Positions 18,075 through 26,375 of a stretch of DNA of 64,000 nt are shown one piece after another. The stretch's first letter is position 1. Every line of letters begins with the position of its first letter. The notes under the pieces were generated by a model. It did not search any database. It saw only the letters and a list, made by a program, of their open reading frames with translations, and was not told where the DNA came from. The stretch is from Bacillota bacterium (GTDB lineage Bacteria; Bacillota; Negativicutes; Sporomusales; Sporomusaceae). The stretch lies in the NCBI GenBank assembly GCA_017889705.1, contig JAGGAB010000005.1:1-64000 (forward strand), written 5' to 3'. Made by a program: the position numbers and the translations under genes.

Positions 18075-20000
18075 TTAATCGCTTTGCTTTTGCATTCTTC
18101 GCCACAAGGTTGTCCGGCTAATGCCTAATCGTTTAGCCGCCCGCGTGTAATTAAACTCTTCTTCTTTTATGATTTGCTCTATCACATCTTTTTTTATATC
18201 TTCAAGGCTGGTGTATTCGGTAAAAGGCGCATTATTAACCGGCAAGCCCGCACCGCCTACCGACCAATCGGAATTCAAGTCGCATTTATATATTTCTTTG
18301 ATATCGGCGGCTGTTATTTCATCACGATCCACCAACACCATGGTTCTCTCAAGAATGTTTGCCAGTTCTCGGATATTCCCGGGCCAAGGCTGGCTTTCTA
18401 GAAACTCAACAGCATCATTACTTAGCCGTTTTCCTGCTGATCCCGAATTGCTCAGTTTATTCAAAAAATACTCTGCCAGCAGCGAAATATCACCGTCCCG
18501 CTGCCGCAAAGGCGGAAGGTGCAACCGCAAAATATTTAATCGATAATACAAGTCCGCACGAAACTGTTTATGAGCAATGAGTTCCACTAAGTTCTGGTTA
18601 GTTGCCGCAATTATTCTAACATCTACAGGTGTTACTTTATGTCCGCCCAATCGCATGACTTCTTTTTCCTGCAGCACCCGCAATAAACGAGCCTGCAAGG
18701 CAAGCGGCAATTCACCGATTTCATCGAGGAATATCGTTCCGCCATGCGCCAACTCAAACAACCCCTGTTTACCACCTTTCTTCGCCCCGGTAAACGCTCC
18801 TTCTTCGTATCCCATCAGTTCACTTTCCAGCAAAGTCTCGGGCAAGGCAGCACAGTTAATAGCAACAAACGGATTCTTGACTCGCTTGCTCAATTGATGA
18901 ATACTCTGGGCAAACATCTCCTTACCTGTACCGGATTCGCCTGTTACGAGAACAGTAGAATCAGATGCGGCATAACAACGAACCTGACGTTTGGCAGCCT
19001 CCAATATTGGAGATTCCCCGATAATTTGCTCAAGATCAACCTTAGCAACCAAACCCTTTCCGTGCAGTTTTTGCCGTATCGTTTGTTCGAATTGCTGCAG
19101 TTGAGTAACATCCTGAAAATTAGCAATCGCCCCAACAACTTTGTTCTTTATTTTGATTGGAATTCGCTTAGTAGCTAATATTTTATGCCCGATATGCTGT
19201 ATTTCGCCGATATCGGCTACTCCGCTGGCAAGCACCTCCGGCAGCCTGGTATTAACCATAACCTCCCTTACTGGCCGCCCAATGACGTTAGTTCCCTTAA
19301 CCCGAAAGATCTCACTGGCACTCGGGTTAAAAAAAGTAATTTTATTTGCCGTATCTATGGCAACAATTCCATCTGTAGAAGAATCGACAATGGTACGCAG
19401 AAGCTCTGCCCGCTCCTGTTCCTGACGGCGTACGGTAGCAACCAGCTCGGCCTCCTTAATCGCTTTATACACTGCATCTTTGCCAGATTCAATCACGTAG
19501 CCGCCAAGCCCCATTTCACGGGCAATAATGACCGAGTTAGCATCACCAATCACTACTTTTATCCCTTTGCTGGCGGCAAAGGCTATTTTATCTGCCGTTT
19601 CTGCCATATCATCCAGCGTTATTACATGTATCGCAACACCCAATAAATCAGCCAGCCGTTCACATTCATAAATCACACTGCGAAAACCGGCAATACCTAT
19701 AATATCAGGATTAACACCGGCCTGTTTGATTGCGTGAAAAACGTCAACCGCCGTGACTTGTATCTCTACTACCGGCACTGTTGGAACTTGCGCAGCAATG
19801 GCCAATGCAGTCCCGCCGCGACTAATCAAAACCTCAGCGCCTCGCTCTACCGCTTGCCGGGCTTGATCCACCCCGTCATGGGAATCGCCAAGGGCAATCT
19901 GAACATTTGCCGCCAGTTCAGAAACTCTTTCATGAAGAACCTCTTCGGTAGTCCTCGCCAAATTCGCAAATGGAGCAATAACACAAATTTTATAATCCAT
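18075..20000 (-). CDS. Sigma-54-dependent activator with PrpR-N sensor and PAS domain
   Basis: A 641-aa regulator. Residues 1-190 form the PrpR N-terminal ligand-binding domain (QAVERGAEVLISRGGTALAI, VEIQVTAVDVFHAIK). Residues 200-315 form a PAS domain (VDSSTDGIVAIDTANKITFFN). Residues 330-560 are the AAA+ core with Walker A GESGTGKE, the sigma-54-contacting EEGAFTGA loop, and Walker B GTIFLDEIGE. Residues 600-641 form a Fis-type helix-turn-helix (TRAAKRLGISRTTLWRRMQK). All activator motifs are intact. It lies directly upstream of the sigma-54 promoter of uxaB and probably senses an aldonate or hexuronate intermediate. Confidence 0.93.
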   Translation of the reverse strand: MDYKICVIAPFANLARTTEEVLHERVSELAANVQIALGDSHDGVDQARQAVERGAEVLISRGGTALAIAAQVPTVPVVEIQVTAVDVFHAIKQAGVNPDIIGIAGFRSVIYECERLADLLGVAIHVITLDDMAETADKIAFAASKGIKVVIGDANSVIIAREMGLGGYVIESGKDAVYKAIKEAELVATVRRQEQERAELLRTIVDSSTDGIVAIDTANKITFFNPSASEIFRVKGTNVIGRPVREVMVNTRLPEVLASGVADIGEIQHIGHKILATKRIPIKIKNKVVGAIANFQDVTQLQQFEQTIRQKLHGKGLVAKVDLEQIIGESPILEAAKRQVRCYAASDSTVLVTGESGTGKEMFAQSIHQLSKRVKNPFVAINCAALPETLLESELMGYEEGAFTGAKKGGKQGLFELAHGGTIFLDEIGELPLALQARLLRVLQEKEVMRLGGHKVTPVDVRIIAATNQNLVELIAHKQFRADLYYRLNILRLHLPPLRQRDGDISLLAEYFLNKLSNSGSAGKRLSNDAVEFLESQPWPGNIRELANILERTMVLVDRDEITAADIKEIYKCDLNSDWSVGGAGLPVNNAPFTEYTSLEDIKKDVIEQIIKEEEFNYTRAAKRLGISRTTLWRRMQKQSD

Positions 20001-20384
20001 TCAGGCAATTCACCATCCTTAAAACAGCCGCAACATTATATATTTTTAGTGGTTTTGACTGCCTTTCTCCTTCATACAATATTCTCATTTTAGCATTTTA
20101 AACAGTTCTAAACAACCAAACCACCTTTTACAGCGACATTATCTGTTCACTTTGCCGGCGACTACCCGCAAAACAAGGGAGTATGGATTATAAAAGAATG
20201 ATTTTTTTGACCAACGGCCAGTAACTTAAACCCTTGATATCCGCTACTCAAAATTCTAAAAACAGCATCGATCATATAAAAAAGAGGCTATATTAAAAAT
20301 AGCCTCTACATGCTTCCTGGAGATTATAAATCCGACAAGGCTAACCCATATTACGCAAAAATGGTACGGACTATTTAACTTACT
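20001..20384. other. Intergenic region upstream of the sigma-54 activator
   Basis: 384 bases without a gene. It contains the terminator of the GGDEF/HD-GYP gene (20277-20307) and otherwise A/T-rich leader sequence before the activator gene. I see no clear riboswitch or sigma-54 site. Confidence 0.5.
20277..20307 (-). terminator. Terminator after the GGDEF/HD-GYP gene
   Basis: The 9-bp stem AGAGGCTAT / ATAGCCTCT is followed on the minus strand by TTTTTTAT. Confidence 0.8.
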
Positions 20385-21962
20385 TCATTTAGTAGTCAGC
20401 ATTTCAATAAAACTCTCGGTAATCCCAGGGTCAAATTGAGTTCCGGCGCATCTTCGTATTTCGGCAATCGCATCCTCATAACTCAGGGCTTTACGGTATG
20501 GACGGTCATTGGTCATGGCATCAAAGGCATCGGCTAATGCCAGGATGCGACAAGGCAACGGGATTTCTTCTCCGGCCAGATTAAGGGGATATCCTTCTCC
20601 ATTCCACCATTCTTGATGCTTTAAAACCCAATCGGCAATAGGAGCCAAGTCCGGCACGGCTTTTGCTATCCGAAAACCAATATCACAATGGCGACGCATG
20701 ATAGAAATTTCATCAGGGGTTAGCGTTCCAGGTTTAAACAAGATCGCGTCAGGAATCCCCACCTTTCCGATATCATGAAATTTCGCCAGAAGCTTTAAAT
20801 CGGCAAGCATCGGCGCAGACAACCCTATTTTTTGCGCAAAGGTCTCGACAAGGCTTTCCAGCCGTTCAGCATGTCCTTCGGTAATATAGTCTCTGGCTTC
20901 TAACGCCTGCATCATAGCCTCTACTATTGCACTGCGGGTACTTAACCCTTTATGCATTTTTTCCCGGTACATGTTGTTATCGGCTTCTTTAAACAGCGCA
21001 TGAATATCTTTCGAACCCATTGCCCAACCACTGGAAAGACTCAAAGGCAGCTGATAATTTGCAGAGTTATACTCTTCAATGGCAGCTTTGATTGCTGTTG
21101 ATATGTCGTTCATTTTTTGCTCATCAGGATTTGACAACAATATGGCGAATTCATCACCGCCAATTCGGGCGATAATATCTGGGGAAGCAATACAAGAACT
21201 TAATATTTGGGCTGTTATTTTGAGCAATTCGTCGCCTGCCAAATGCCCTAAGGTATCATTAATTAGCTTAAGACCATCAACATCACAGATAATAATGCCG
21301 GATTTTTTGACCTTCTGTAGACCGAGTTTAAATATTTGTTCTTCAAAATAGGTACGGTTGTATACTTCGGTAAGCGCGTCCTTTATGCTAAGCAGCTCTA
21401 ACTTTTGTTCCATCTGCTTTTTGTAAGTGATATCCCGGATTAGTGTTATCACTTCAGCATCACTGGTTTTGATGAAACGGGCTTCATAGTAGTGCACTAG
21501 ATTAGCTTCCAGCAGCTGGTATTCCATAAACTGTATGTCGCCACTGCTGATAGTGCGCGTTATCTGAACGAGGGCCTGCTGAGCCAATTCCTCGTGAAAA
21601 ATATCCACAATATTTTTCCCCAAGAATTGATCGGGTGAAATGTAAAGCTCAAAAACAGCTGGCTTAAAATCAAGAAAATTCCCCTGGCTATCAATCCGCA
21701 AAATTAAATCCGGAATGGCCTGCAAAATTTCCTGTTGCTGACGGTTTGCACTAGCCAGCCGTTGTATGTAGCGATTGGCAATCAGGTAAATAAGGCAAGC
21801 CGATACCCCAACAAAAAGCCAGCCCTTTATGACAGAAAATAAGATCACAGCATCTCGATTCAGCACTAAAAGCCGAACAATAGTGTCAGAAAGTAAAATC
21901 CATAATAATCCAAAGCCAAAATAGATAACGGCAATTTTTGTTGCGTAGTTTTTATTGATCAT
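20385..21962 (-). CDS. Membrane PAS-GGDEF-HD-GYP cyclic-di-GMP enzyme
   Basis: A 525-aa signalling protein with two N-terminal transmembrane segments (residues 8-65), a PAS domain (75-185), a GGDEF domain and an HD-GYP domain. GGDEF covers 190-345, with intact IGGDEFAIL and the upstream substrate segment DVDGLKLINDTLGH. HD-GYP covers 350-520, with HAERLE, HDIGKVGIP and the GEGYP motif. Both catalytic signatures look complete, so it could make and degrade cyclic di-GMP. A PAS input and membrane anchor suggest it senses a signal. It is monocistronic between hairpins, with no adjacent partner. Confidence 0.92.
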   Translation of the reverse strand: MINKNYATKIAVIYFGFGLLWILLSDTIVRLLVLNRDAVILFSVIKGWLFVGVSACLIYLIANRYIQRLASANRQQQEILQAIPDLILRIDSQGNFLDFKPAVFELYISPDQFLGKNIVDIFHEELAQQALVQITRTISSGDIQFMEYQLLEANLVHYYEARFIKTSDAEVITLIRDITYKKQMEQKLELLSIKDALTEVYNRTYFEEQIFKLGLQKVKKSGIIICDVDGLKLINDTLGHLAGDELLKITAQILSSCIASPDIIARIGGDEFAILLSNPDEQKMNDISTAIKAAIEEYNSANYQLPLSLSSGWAMGSKDIHALFKEADNNMYREKMHKGLSTRSAIVEAMMQALEARDYITEGHAERLESLVETFAQKIGLSAPMLADLKLLAKFHDIGKVGIPDAILFKPGTLTPDEISIMRRHCDIGFRIAKAVPDLAPIADWVLKHQEWWNGEGYPLNLAGEEIPLPCRILALADAFDAMTNDRPYRKALSYEDAIAEIRRCAGTQFDPGITESFIEMLTTK

Positions 21963-22155
21963 AATTACTAACCGTTCCTTTCAAGGTATATGGAAAAATC
22001 CACTGCTACCCTATACTCAATAAGGAATCATGATTATTAGAAATTCCCTAGCGCTCGCATTATTCCTGTTTTTAAATCTATATTCGACAAAATTTTATAT
22101 TTTTTATTCTAGCATCACAATTACCGCAATTACATCCATGAAAAATAGAAAATAA

Positions 22156-22201
22156 AACCCTCCAAGTTAGTGTTTTTGTTTTAACACCAACCTGGAGGGT
22201 T
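22156..22201 (-). terminator. Terminator after the HtrA-like protease gene
   Basis: The hairpin AACCCTCCA...TGGAGGGTT has additional inner pairing (GGTTGGTGTTAAA / AACACTAACT) and is followed on the minus strand by TTATTTTC. Confidence 0.8.
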
Positions 22202-22232
22202 CTTTACGTGTCTGCTTCCCGATTTTCAGTTG

Positions 22233-23354
22233 TTATCTTTCTTCAATTTTTATCGGTACAAATAACGTTTTGCCATCTCGGTAAATTAATACAACCGCTT
22301 CTTGCCCTATTTTGGCATTGGCTATTTCTTGTTTTAGTTTATCAGGATCATTTATTTTTTTCTTGTTATATTCAAGAATAATGTCGCCTCTTTTAAGACC
22401 TGCTTTTTGGGCAGGCGAGCCGTCTATGACCGCACTAACCAGCACTCCTTCCGGCTCTTGCAGTCCAAAATAGTTAGCAAGCTCCTTCGTAATAGGCTGC
22501 ATGTAAATTCCAAGCCACGGTCTGGATACTTTTCCCTGGTGCATAAGCGGTTCCAATACCTGAGTTACTGTTGAACTAGGTATGGCAAACCCAATTCCCT
22601 GGGCTTGCGCGTTAATTGCGGTGTTGATACCGATTACTTTTCCCTGCAGATTTATGAGCGGCCCACCACTATTGCCCGGGTTAATGGACGCATCAGTTTG
22701 CAAAAGGTCGGTAAACTGACTGTTGTTAATGGTAAGCGGCCGGCCTTTGGCACTGATCACCCCAACAGTAACCGTATGGTCAAGCCCATAGGGATTACCA
22801 ATCGCTATAACCCAGCTGCCTACTTCCAGTTTGTTCGAATCCCCAAACTCAAGGAACGGGAGATCATCCCCGGCATCAATCTTTAGTACCGCCAAATCCA
22901 ATTGTTCATCAGAACCAACTAATTTTGCGGCATAGGGGTCTTTTCTGTTGGTCAAAAAAACATCTATTTTTGTAGCATTGGCAACCACATGATTGTTGGT
23001 TACGATATAACCATCTTTAGAAACAACAAAACCAGACCCTAGTTCCTTGGCTACTCCTTGCTGCCGTTTAAACTGATCGCCAAAGAATTGTCTAAAGAAG
23101 GGATCATTTAAAAACGGATTCTCCGGGCTTTGCACCTGTACCTCAGTCTCAATTTTAACAACAGCCGACCCGGTTTGCTTTACGATATTTTGAATAGTGT
23201 CAGGTCCCAAAAATGCACTTGGCGATCCCAATTCCAAACTTGGAGCAGCCTGAACAGAGGATATCCCGCCGCCAAGCATCAAACCACAAGCAAAAAACAC
23301 AGTTACTACAGTAAGTAGGGTAATGCTCAAAAAAGAATTTTTATTGTGCTTCAT
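22233..23354 (-). CDS. HtrA/DegP-like trypsin-type serine protease
   Basis: A 373-aa secreted or membrane-anchored quality-control protease. Residues 8-36 are a hydrophobic signal/anchor ending VQA. The trypsin-like domain has the triad His122 (NNHVV), Asp153 (LDLAVLKI) and Ser229 (NPGNSGGPL). One PDZ domain follows at about 275-370 (GIYMQPITKELANYFGLQEPEGVLV), so it resembles the single-PDZ Firmicute HtrA/DegS-like class. It is a stand-alone gene with its own terminator. Such proteases degrade misfolded envelope proteins under stress. Confidence 0.93.
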   Translation of the reverse strand: MKHNKNSFLSITLLTVVTVFFACGLMLGGGISSVQAAPSLELGSPSAFLGPDTIQNIVKQTGSAVVKIETEVQVQSPENPFLNDPFFRQFFGDQFKRQQGVAKELGSGFVVSKDGYIVTNNHVVANATKIDVFLTNRKDPYAAKLVGSDEQLDLAVLKIDAGDDLPFLEFGDSNKLEVGSWVIAIGNPYGLDHTVTVGVISAKGRPLTINNSQFTDLLQTDASINPGNSGGPLINLQGKVIGINTAINAQAQGIGFAIPSSTVTQVLEPLMHQGKVSRPWLGIYMQPITKELANYFGLQEPEGVLVSAVIDGSPAQKAGLKRGDIILEYNKKKINDPDKLKQEIANAKIGQEAVVLIYRDGKTLFVPIKIEER

Positions 23355-23489
23355 ACTATTTTACCTCCTAATTAAAATCCTTTCCTTGATTTGATGGCCA
23401 CTTGCTGAAGCTCTCCCCCACTATTACAATTTTAGCTAAGCGGCAAAATTCCTGCAAAAGGTTTGAGGAAAATTATTTAATGCAAAAAA

Positions 23490-23516
23490 GCCATCCATGC
23501 AAAATGCCTGGATGGC
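23490..23516 (-). terminator. Terminator after the CBO0543-family gene
   Basis: The 8-bp stem GCCATCCA / TGGATGGC is followed by TTTTTTGC on the minus strand. Confidence 0.75.
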
Positions 23517-23553
23517 GTCAATATAAAATGGTATAAATTCTCGATAGGCACCT

Positions 23554-24090
23554 TTATTTATACTCACCTGAGGTAAAACCAAACATTACAAAGATTAAAG
23601 CAAGTATTACTATACTAGCTCCCCAAGCGTGCAATGGTTTCAAATAGTGTAAACGTATAATAGAAAATATAGCAACATCAAATGTTGCTGCCGATGCGAT
23701 TGACCAGCCATTACCATAAGAAATGCCCTTAATTATATAATGATCAATAAATTCTAACCCTCCATAAATACAGGCCCACAATGCTATATAACCATATTGA
23801 TAAAGCTTATCTCTTATCGGATATTTTGAGAGATATATAAAAGTAGTCGCCGGTAACATCACAAAGCTATTAATTAATTCGATTGTTGTCGAGGTTTTTA
23901 CAAGAATGTCTGGATTGTAGAACCAAAGATCATGATGATAGGTTAAAAAACTGACGAGTTGATTTGCCACAATTACAAATAAGACTGTTGGATAATATTT
24001 TTGCCAGTTTCTCCAGTCTGTAAGCAGCATCGCAGCTATTACAAATAAAAGAAGCAAACAAATTCTAAATGCCAAAATTAGCAAATCCAA
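23554..24090 (-). CDS. CBO0543-family integral membrane protein
   Basis: A 178-aa protein with five or six hydrophobic helices. The N-terminal TDWRNWQKYYPTVLFVIVANQ and the following LTYHHDLWFY match the pattern of the CBO0543 family, small membrane proteins of unknown function common in spore-forming Firmicutes. It contains no catalytic motif. It is a single gene between its own terminator and the initiator tRNA. Confidence 0.7.
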   Translation of the reverse strand: MDLLILAFRICLLLLFVIAAMLLTDWRNWQKYYPTVLFVIVANQLVSFLTYHHDLWFYNPDILVKTSTTIELINSFVMLPATTFIYLSKYPIRDKLYQYGYIALWACIYGGLEFIDHYIIKGISYGNGWSIASAATFDVAIFSIIRLHYLKPLHAWGASIVILALIFVMFGFTSGEYK

Positions 24091-24174
24091 TTCCCCTCTC
24101 TTTGATAGCCACCTTACTTTGACATATAACTTAAAAGAAAGCTATACTATTATGCCCGCCAAATAAATAAAAAA

Positions 24175-24201
24175 GCCATCCGCCAATTGACGGCAGACGG
24201 C
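24175..24201 (-). terminator. Terminator after tRNA-fMet
   Basis: The hairpin GCCGTCTGCC / GGCGGATGGC (with G-T pairs) is followed by TTTTTTATTT on the minus strand, 12 bases after the tRNA 3' end. Confidence 0.7.
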
Positions 24202-24212
24202 ATCTTCCTCAT

Positions 24213-24287
<75 letters not shown>

Positions 24288-24315
24288 ATATATTATTATT
24301 TCCCGAAACACATTT

Positions 24316-24459
24316 TTATTCGTGCTTTCTTTCTAATGCGCCGGCAATTCTCTGTAGCGCTTTATTTATACCACTTAACTGCATTAGTGCGTAAATAACT
24401 ACCCCAGCGTACAAAACCATAAACATTAGCCTAAAGGGGAAAAATCCTCCACCCATCAT
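24316..24459 (-). CDS. Small membrane protein (47 aa)
   Basis: ATG at 24459 opens a 47-codon frame with one hydrophobic segment (FRLMFMVLYAGVVIYALMQL) followed by a basic amphipathic tail (INKALQRIAGALERKHE). An AAGGAG site lies 13 bases upstream, slightly far. The hydrophobic-then-charged design is coding-like. I do not recognise a named family. It forms a pair with the 28-aa frame just upstream. Confidence 0.55.
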   Translation of the reverse strand: MMGGGFFPFRLMFMVLYAGVVIYALMQLSGINKALQRIAGALERKHE

Positions 24460-24529
24460 TATTGGGGTATCACTCCTTTTATGTAGCTAAAGACGCTAAC
24501 CTTAAGGGCAGAGCTGCAAACCCACGCAA

Positions 24530-24616
24530 CTATGGTATCCAGTTAAAAGCATACATTAAAGAACATACCGTAATAACCCCAACGGAAATAAATCCGCAAA
24601 TAAAATCAAATAACAT
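24530..24616 (-). CDS. Tiny hydrophobic peptide (28 aa)
   Basis: ATG at 24616 is preceded by a strong GGGAGGTG site at ideal spacing. The peptide begins MLFDFICGFISVGVITVC and ends AFNWIP: a single transmembrane helix with two Cys. It may be a small membrane protein or a leader for the 47-aa gene 70 bases downstream. No family recognised. Confidence 0.45.
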   Translation of the reverse strand: MLFDFICGFISVGVITVCSLMYAFNWIP

Positions 24617-24715
24617 TACACACACCTCCCAAAAAAACAAAGAACATTTGAAGTATATGAAGGATGGACCGTTCTAATTCCTGAGAAAATATTCCAAATG
24701 TGTTGAAAGAAAAAA

Positions 24716-24743
24716 CGCCCACCAGGACGAATCCCGGCAGGCG
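24716..24743 (-). terminator. Terminator after the fibronectin-III remnant (copy 1 of a repeated hairpin)
   Basis: The stem CGCC / GGCG with inner pairing GGGATTCGTCC is followed by TTTTTTC on the minus strand. It is nearly identical to the hairpin at 28761-28790. Confidence 0.7.
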
Positions 24744-24758
24744 GCTGTAGTAAATTAC

Positions 24759-25130
24759 TTATTTAACTGCTGGAATCACTTTAAAGCTAATAATTTTCTC
24801 AAAGGCTAAATACTCCTTGCTGCTGTCAACAATGTCATTGATTGCATAACAAGAAACACCAGTGCCAATAGTCCGAGTATACCAATTTACGAACCCATCA
24901 TTTTCATTCTGACTTATCCGGTATTCTCGTTCACTGGAATCGATCATAGTGACGCGTAATAATACATTACCGGTAGTAGGTGGTATTACCACTTCCTGAG
25001 GTGTAGCCGAAGCTTCATTGGAATTTGTACTTTCGCCGTCTGCGGTAATGGCTGTCACTACATAATAATAGGTAGTACCGTTAACTACCGAGTTATCTAC
25101 ATAGCTATTATTTGCTACATTGCAATAATT
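24759..25130 (-). pseudogene. Fibronectin type III protein, C-terminal remnant
   Basis: The frame is open from a stop at 25131 but has no ATG or ribosome binding site. The longest start-codon frame begins at GTG 25058, inside a domain. The translated start (NSYVDNSVVNGTTYYYVVTA) and following ITADGESTNSNEASATPQ are the last strands of a fibronectin type III domain, after which about 75 residues of unknown type end the protein. The N-terminal part of the domain and any signal peptide are missing, so this looks like the tail of a larger surface or secreted protein left after a deletion. Confidence 0.7.
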
Positions 25131-25183
25131 TCAAACAACTATCGCAAACTAATAATGGGAAAGTCCACAAAAGGAGGCATGTT

Positions 25184-25276
25184 ATGACAACAATATTAAT
25201 TTCGGCCTTTGTCATAGTCGGAATATTAATTTTGTCAGTTGCCTTTTTTGAGTTGGTATCCTTTCCCTGGCAGTAA
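25184..25276 (+). CDS. Small membrane protein (30 aa)
   Basis: ATG at 25184 follows AAAGGAGG at good spacing. The 30 residues form one hydrophobic helix (ILISAFVIVGILILSVAFFE) with a short tail SFPWQ. The stop codon directly abuts a strong terminator hairpin, so it has its own transcription unit. No family recognised; the expression signals are the best evidence that it is real. Confidence 0.6.
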   Translation: MTTILISAFVIVGILILSVAFFELVSFPWQ

Positions 25277-25307
25277 CCTAGTGGGGGCTTCTTAGCCCCC
25301 CACTAGG
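25277..25307 (+). terminator. Strong terminator of the 30-aa gene
   Basis: The arms CCTAGTGGGGGC / GCCCCCCACTAGG form a 12-bp GC-rich stem with one bulged C and a 6-base loop, starting right after the stop codon. Confidence 0.7.
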
Positions 25308-25364
25308 TTTCCAGATCAACCAACAAAGCGGCCAACAAACCAAGAGAGAAAGATATCACTTTGC

Positions 25365-26246
25365 TTATGGTTTGAACAAATCAGCCATATACTGATTCAA
25401 AATTGCAAGACTTTTCATTGCTGCCGGCCTGCTGTGCTTGTGTGTAATTTTATAGCAAACCCGTTCAGGTGGTGAATCTAATAGTTTTTGGATTTTAAAC
25501 TGCCCCGATTTGACGAAGGAATTAGCTATAGACATTGGCACAACTGACCACCGTCTGGAATCTTGCATAAGAGAAAAAATTAGCCCAGCGTTATCGACAG
25601 GAATGTAAGTTGGTCGAAGCGGGTTCCACCAGCGGTCATGCCACATTTCAAAGGCCGGTCCCCAATTAAAATATATCTCATCCTCTAAATTTAGTTCAGT
25701 CGGATGTATCGGCTGCAATTCCCCAGATTCATGCACTTTCGGTCTAATCAATACGGCTTCATCTACAAAGAACGGTTCCACTTCTATGTTGGGAACTGTT
25801 CTTTCCATTTTTACGAAGGCCACGTCTATTTCCCGCCGTTCTAACGTGTCCCAAAGTTCCACAGAGTGTTGTGTGCGAAACTTGAGCTGTATTTTCGGAC
25901 TATGTTGGACCAATGCTTGATACAGAGGTGGAAGAACATACGTATTTAGGCTATTCGATCCACCGATAAAAAGACTTAACTGCGGGCCACTAGCCTGAAG
26001 TTTCTCGATATCACATTTTAACGCAAGCCAGCGTTCAGCAATAACTACGAAATTTTCTCCGAATGGAGTTAACGCGATCTTTTGTATGCCTTTATTGCGT
26101 TCAACAAGGATGGCTCCCATTTCTTGTTCCAAAACTTTTAGCCTATAACTCACGGTGGCCTGGGTCAAATTCAGCAATTCTGCAGCCTTTCTTAGATTCT
26201 GTGTTTGTATAATAGCCAGAAACGCTTCAATTCCTGCAGCATACAT
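25365..26246 (-). CDS. LysR-family transcriptional regulator
   Basis: A 293-aa regulator with an N-terminal winged helix-turn-helix (residues 1-60: AFLAIIQTQNLRKAAELLNLTQATVSYRLKVLEQ) and a C-terminal periplasmic-binding-like effector domain. ATG at 26246 is chosen over the longer frame (26336) because GGAGGGGTGAAATC precedes it. It is divergent from the MFS gene at 26376 and probably controls it. The effector is unknown. Confidence 0.9.
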   Translation of the reverse strand: MYAAGIEAFLAIIQTQNLRKAAELLNLTQATVSYRLKVLEQEMGAILVERNKGIQKIALTPFGENFVVIAERWLALKCDIEKLQASGPQLSLFIGGSNSLNTYVLPPLYQALVQHSPKIQLKFRTQHSVELWDTLERREIDVAFVKMERTVPNIEVEPFFVDEAVLIRPKVHESGELQPIHPTELNLEDEIYFNWGPAFEMWHDRWWNPLRPTYIPVDNAGLIFSLMQDSRRWSVVPMSIANSFVKSGQFKIQKLLDSPPERVCYKITHKHSRPAAMKSLAILNQYMADLFKP

Positions 26247-26375
26247 GATTTCACCCCTCCAATTATAGAGACTTTCAATATTTATCACCAAACACATTTG
26301 ATTTACAGACAGGGTTTCTTTATTTAAAATTAACATGAAGCTAACAACAAAGCAACTATTCTAGGAGGAAGCGCC

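Noticed and set aside
24462-24677. 71-codon plus-strand frame
   Set aside because: It is antisense to the two better-supported small frames and has no ribosome binding site.
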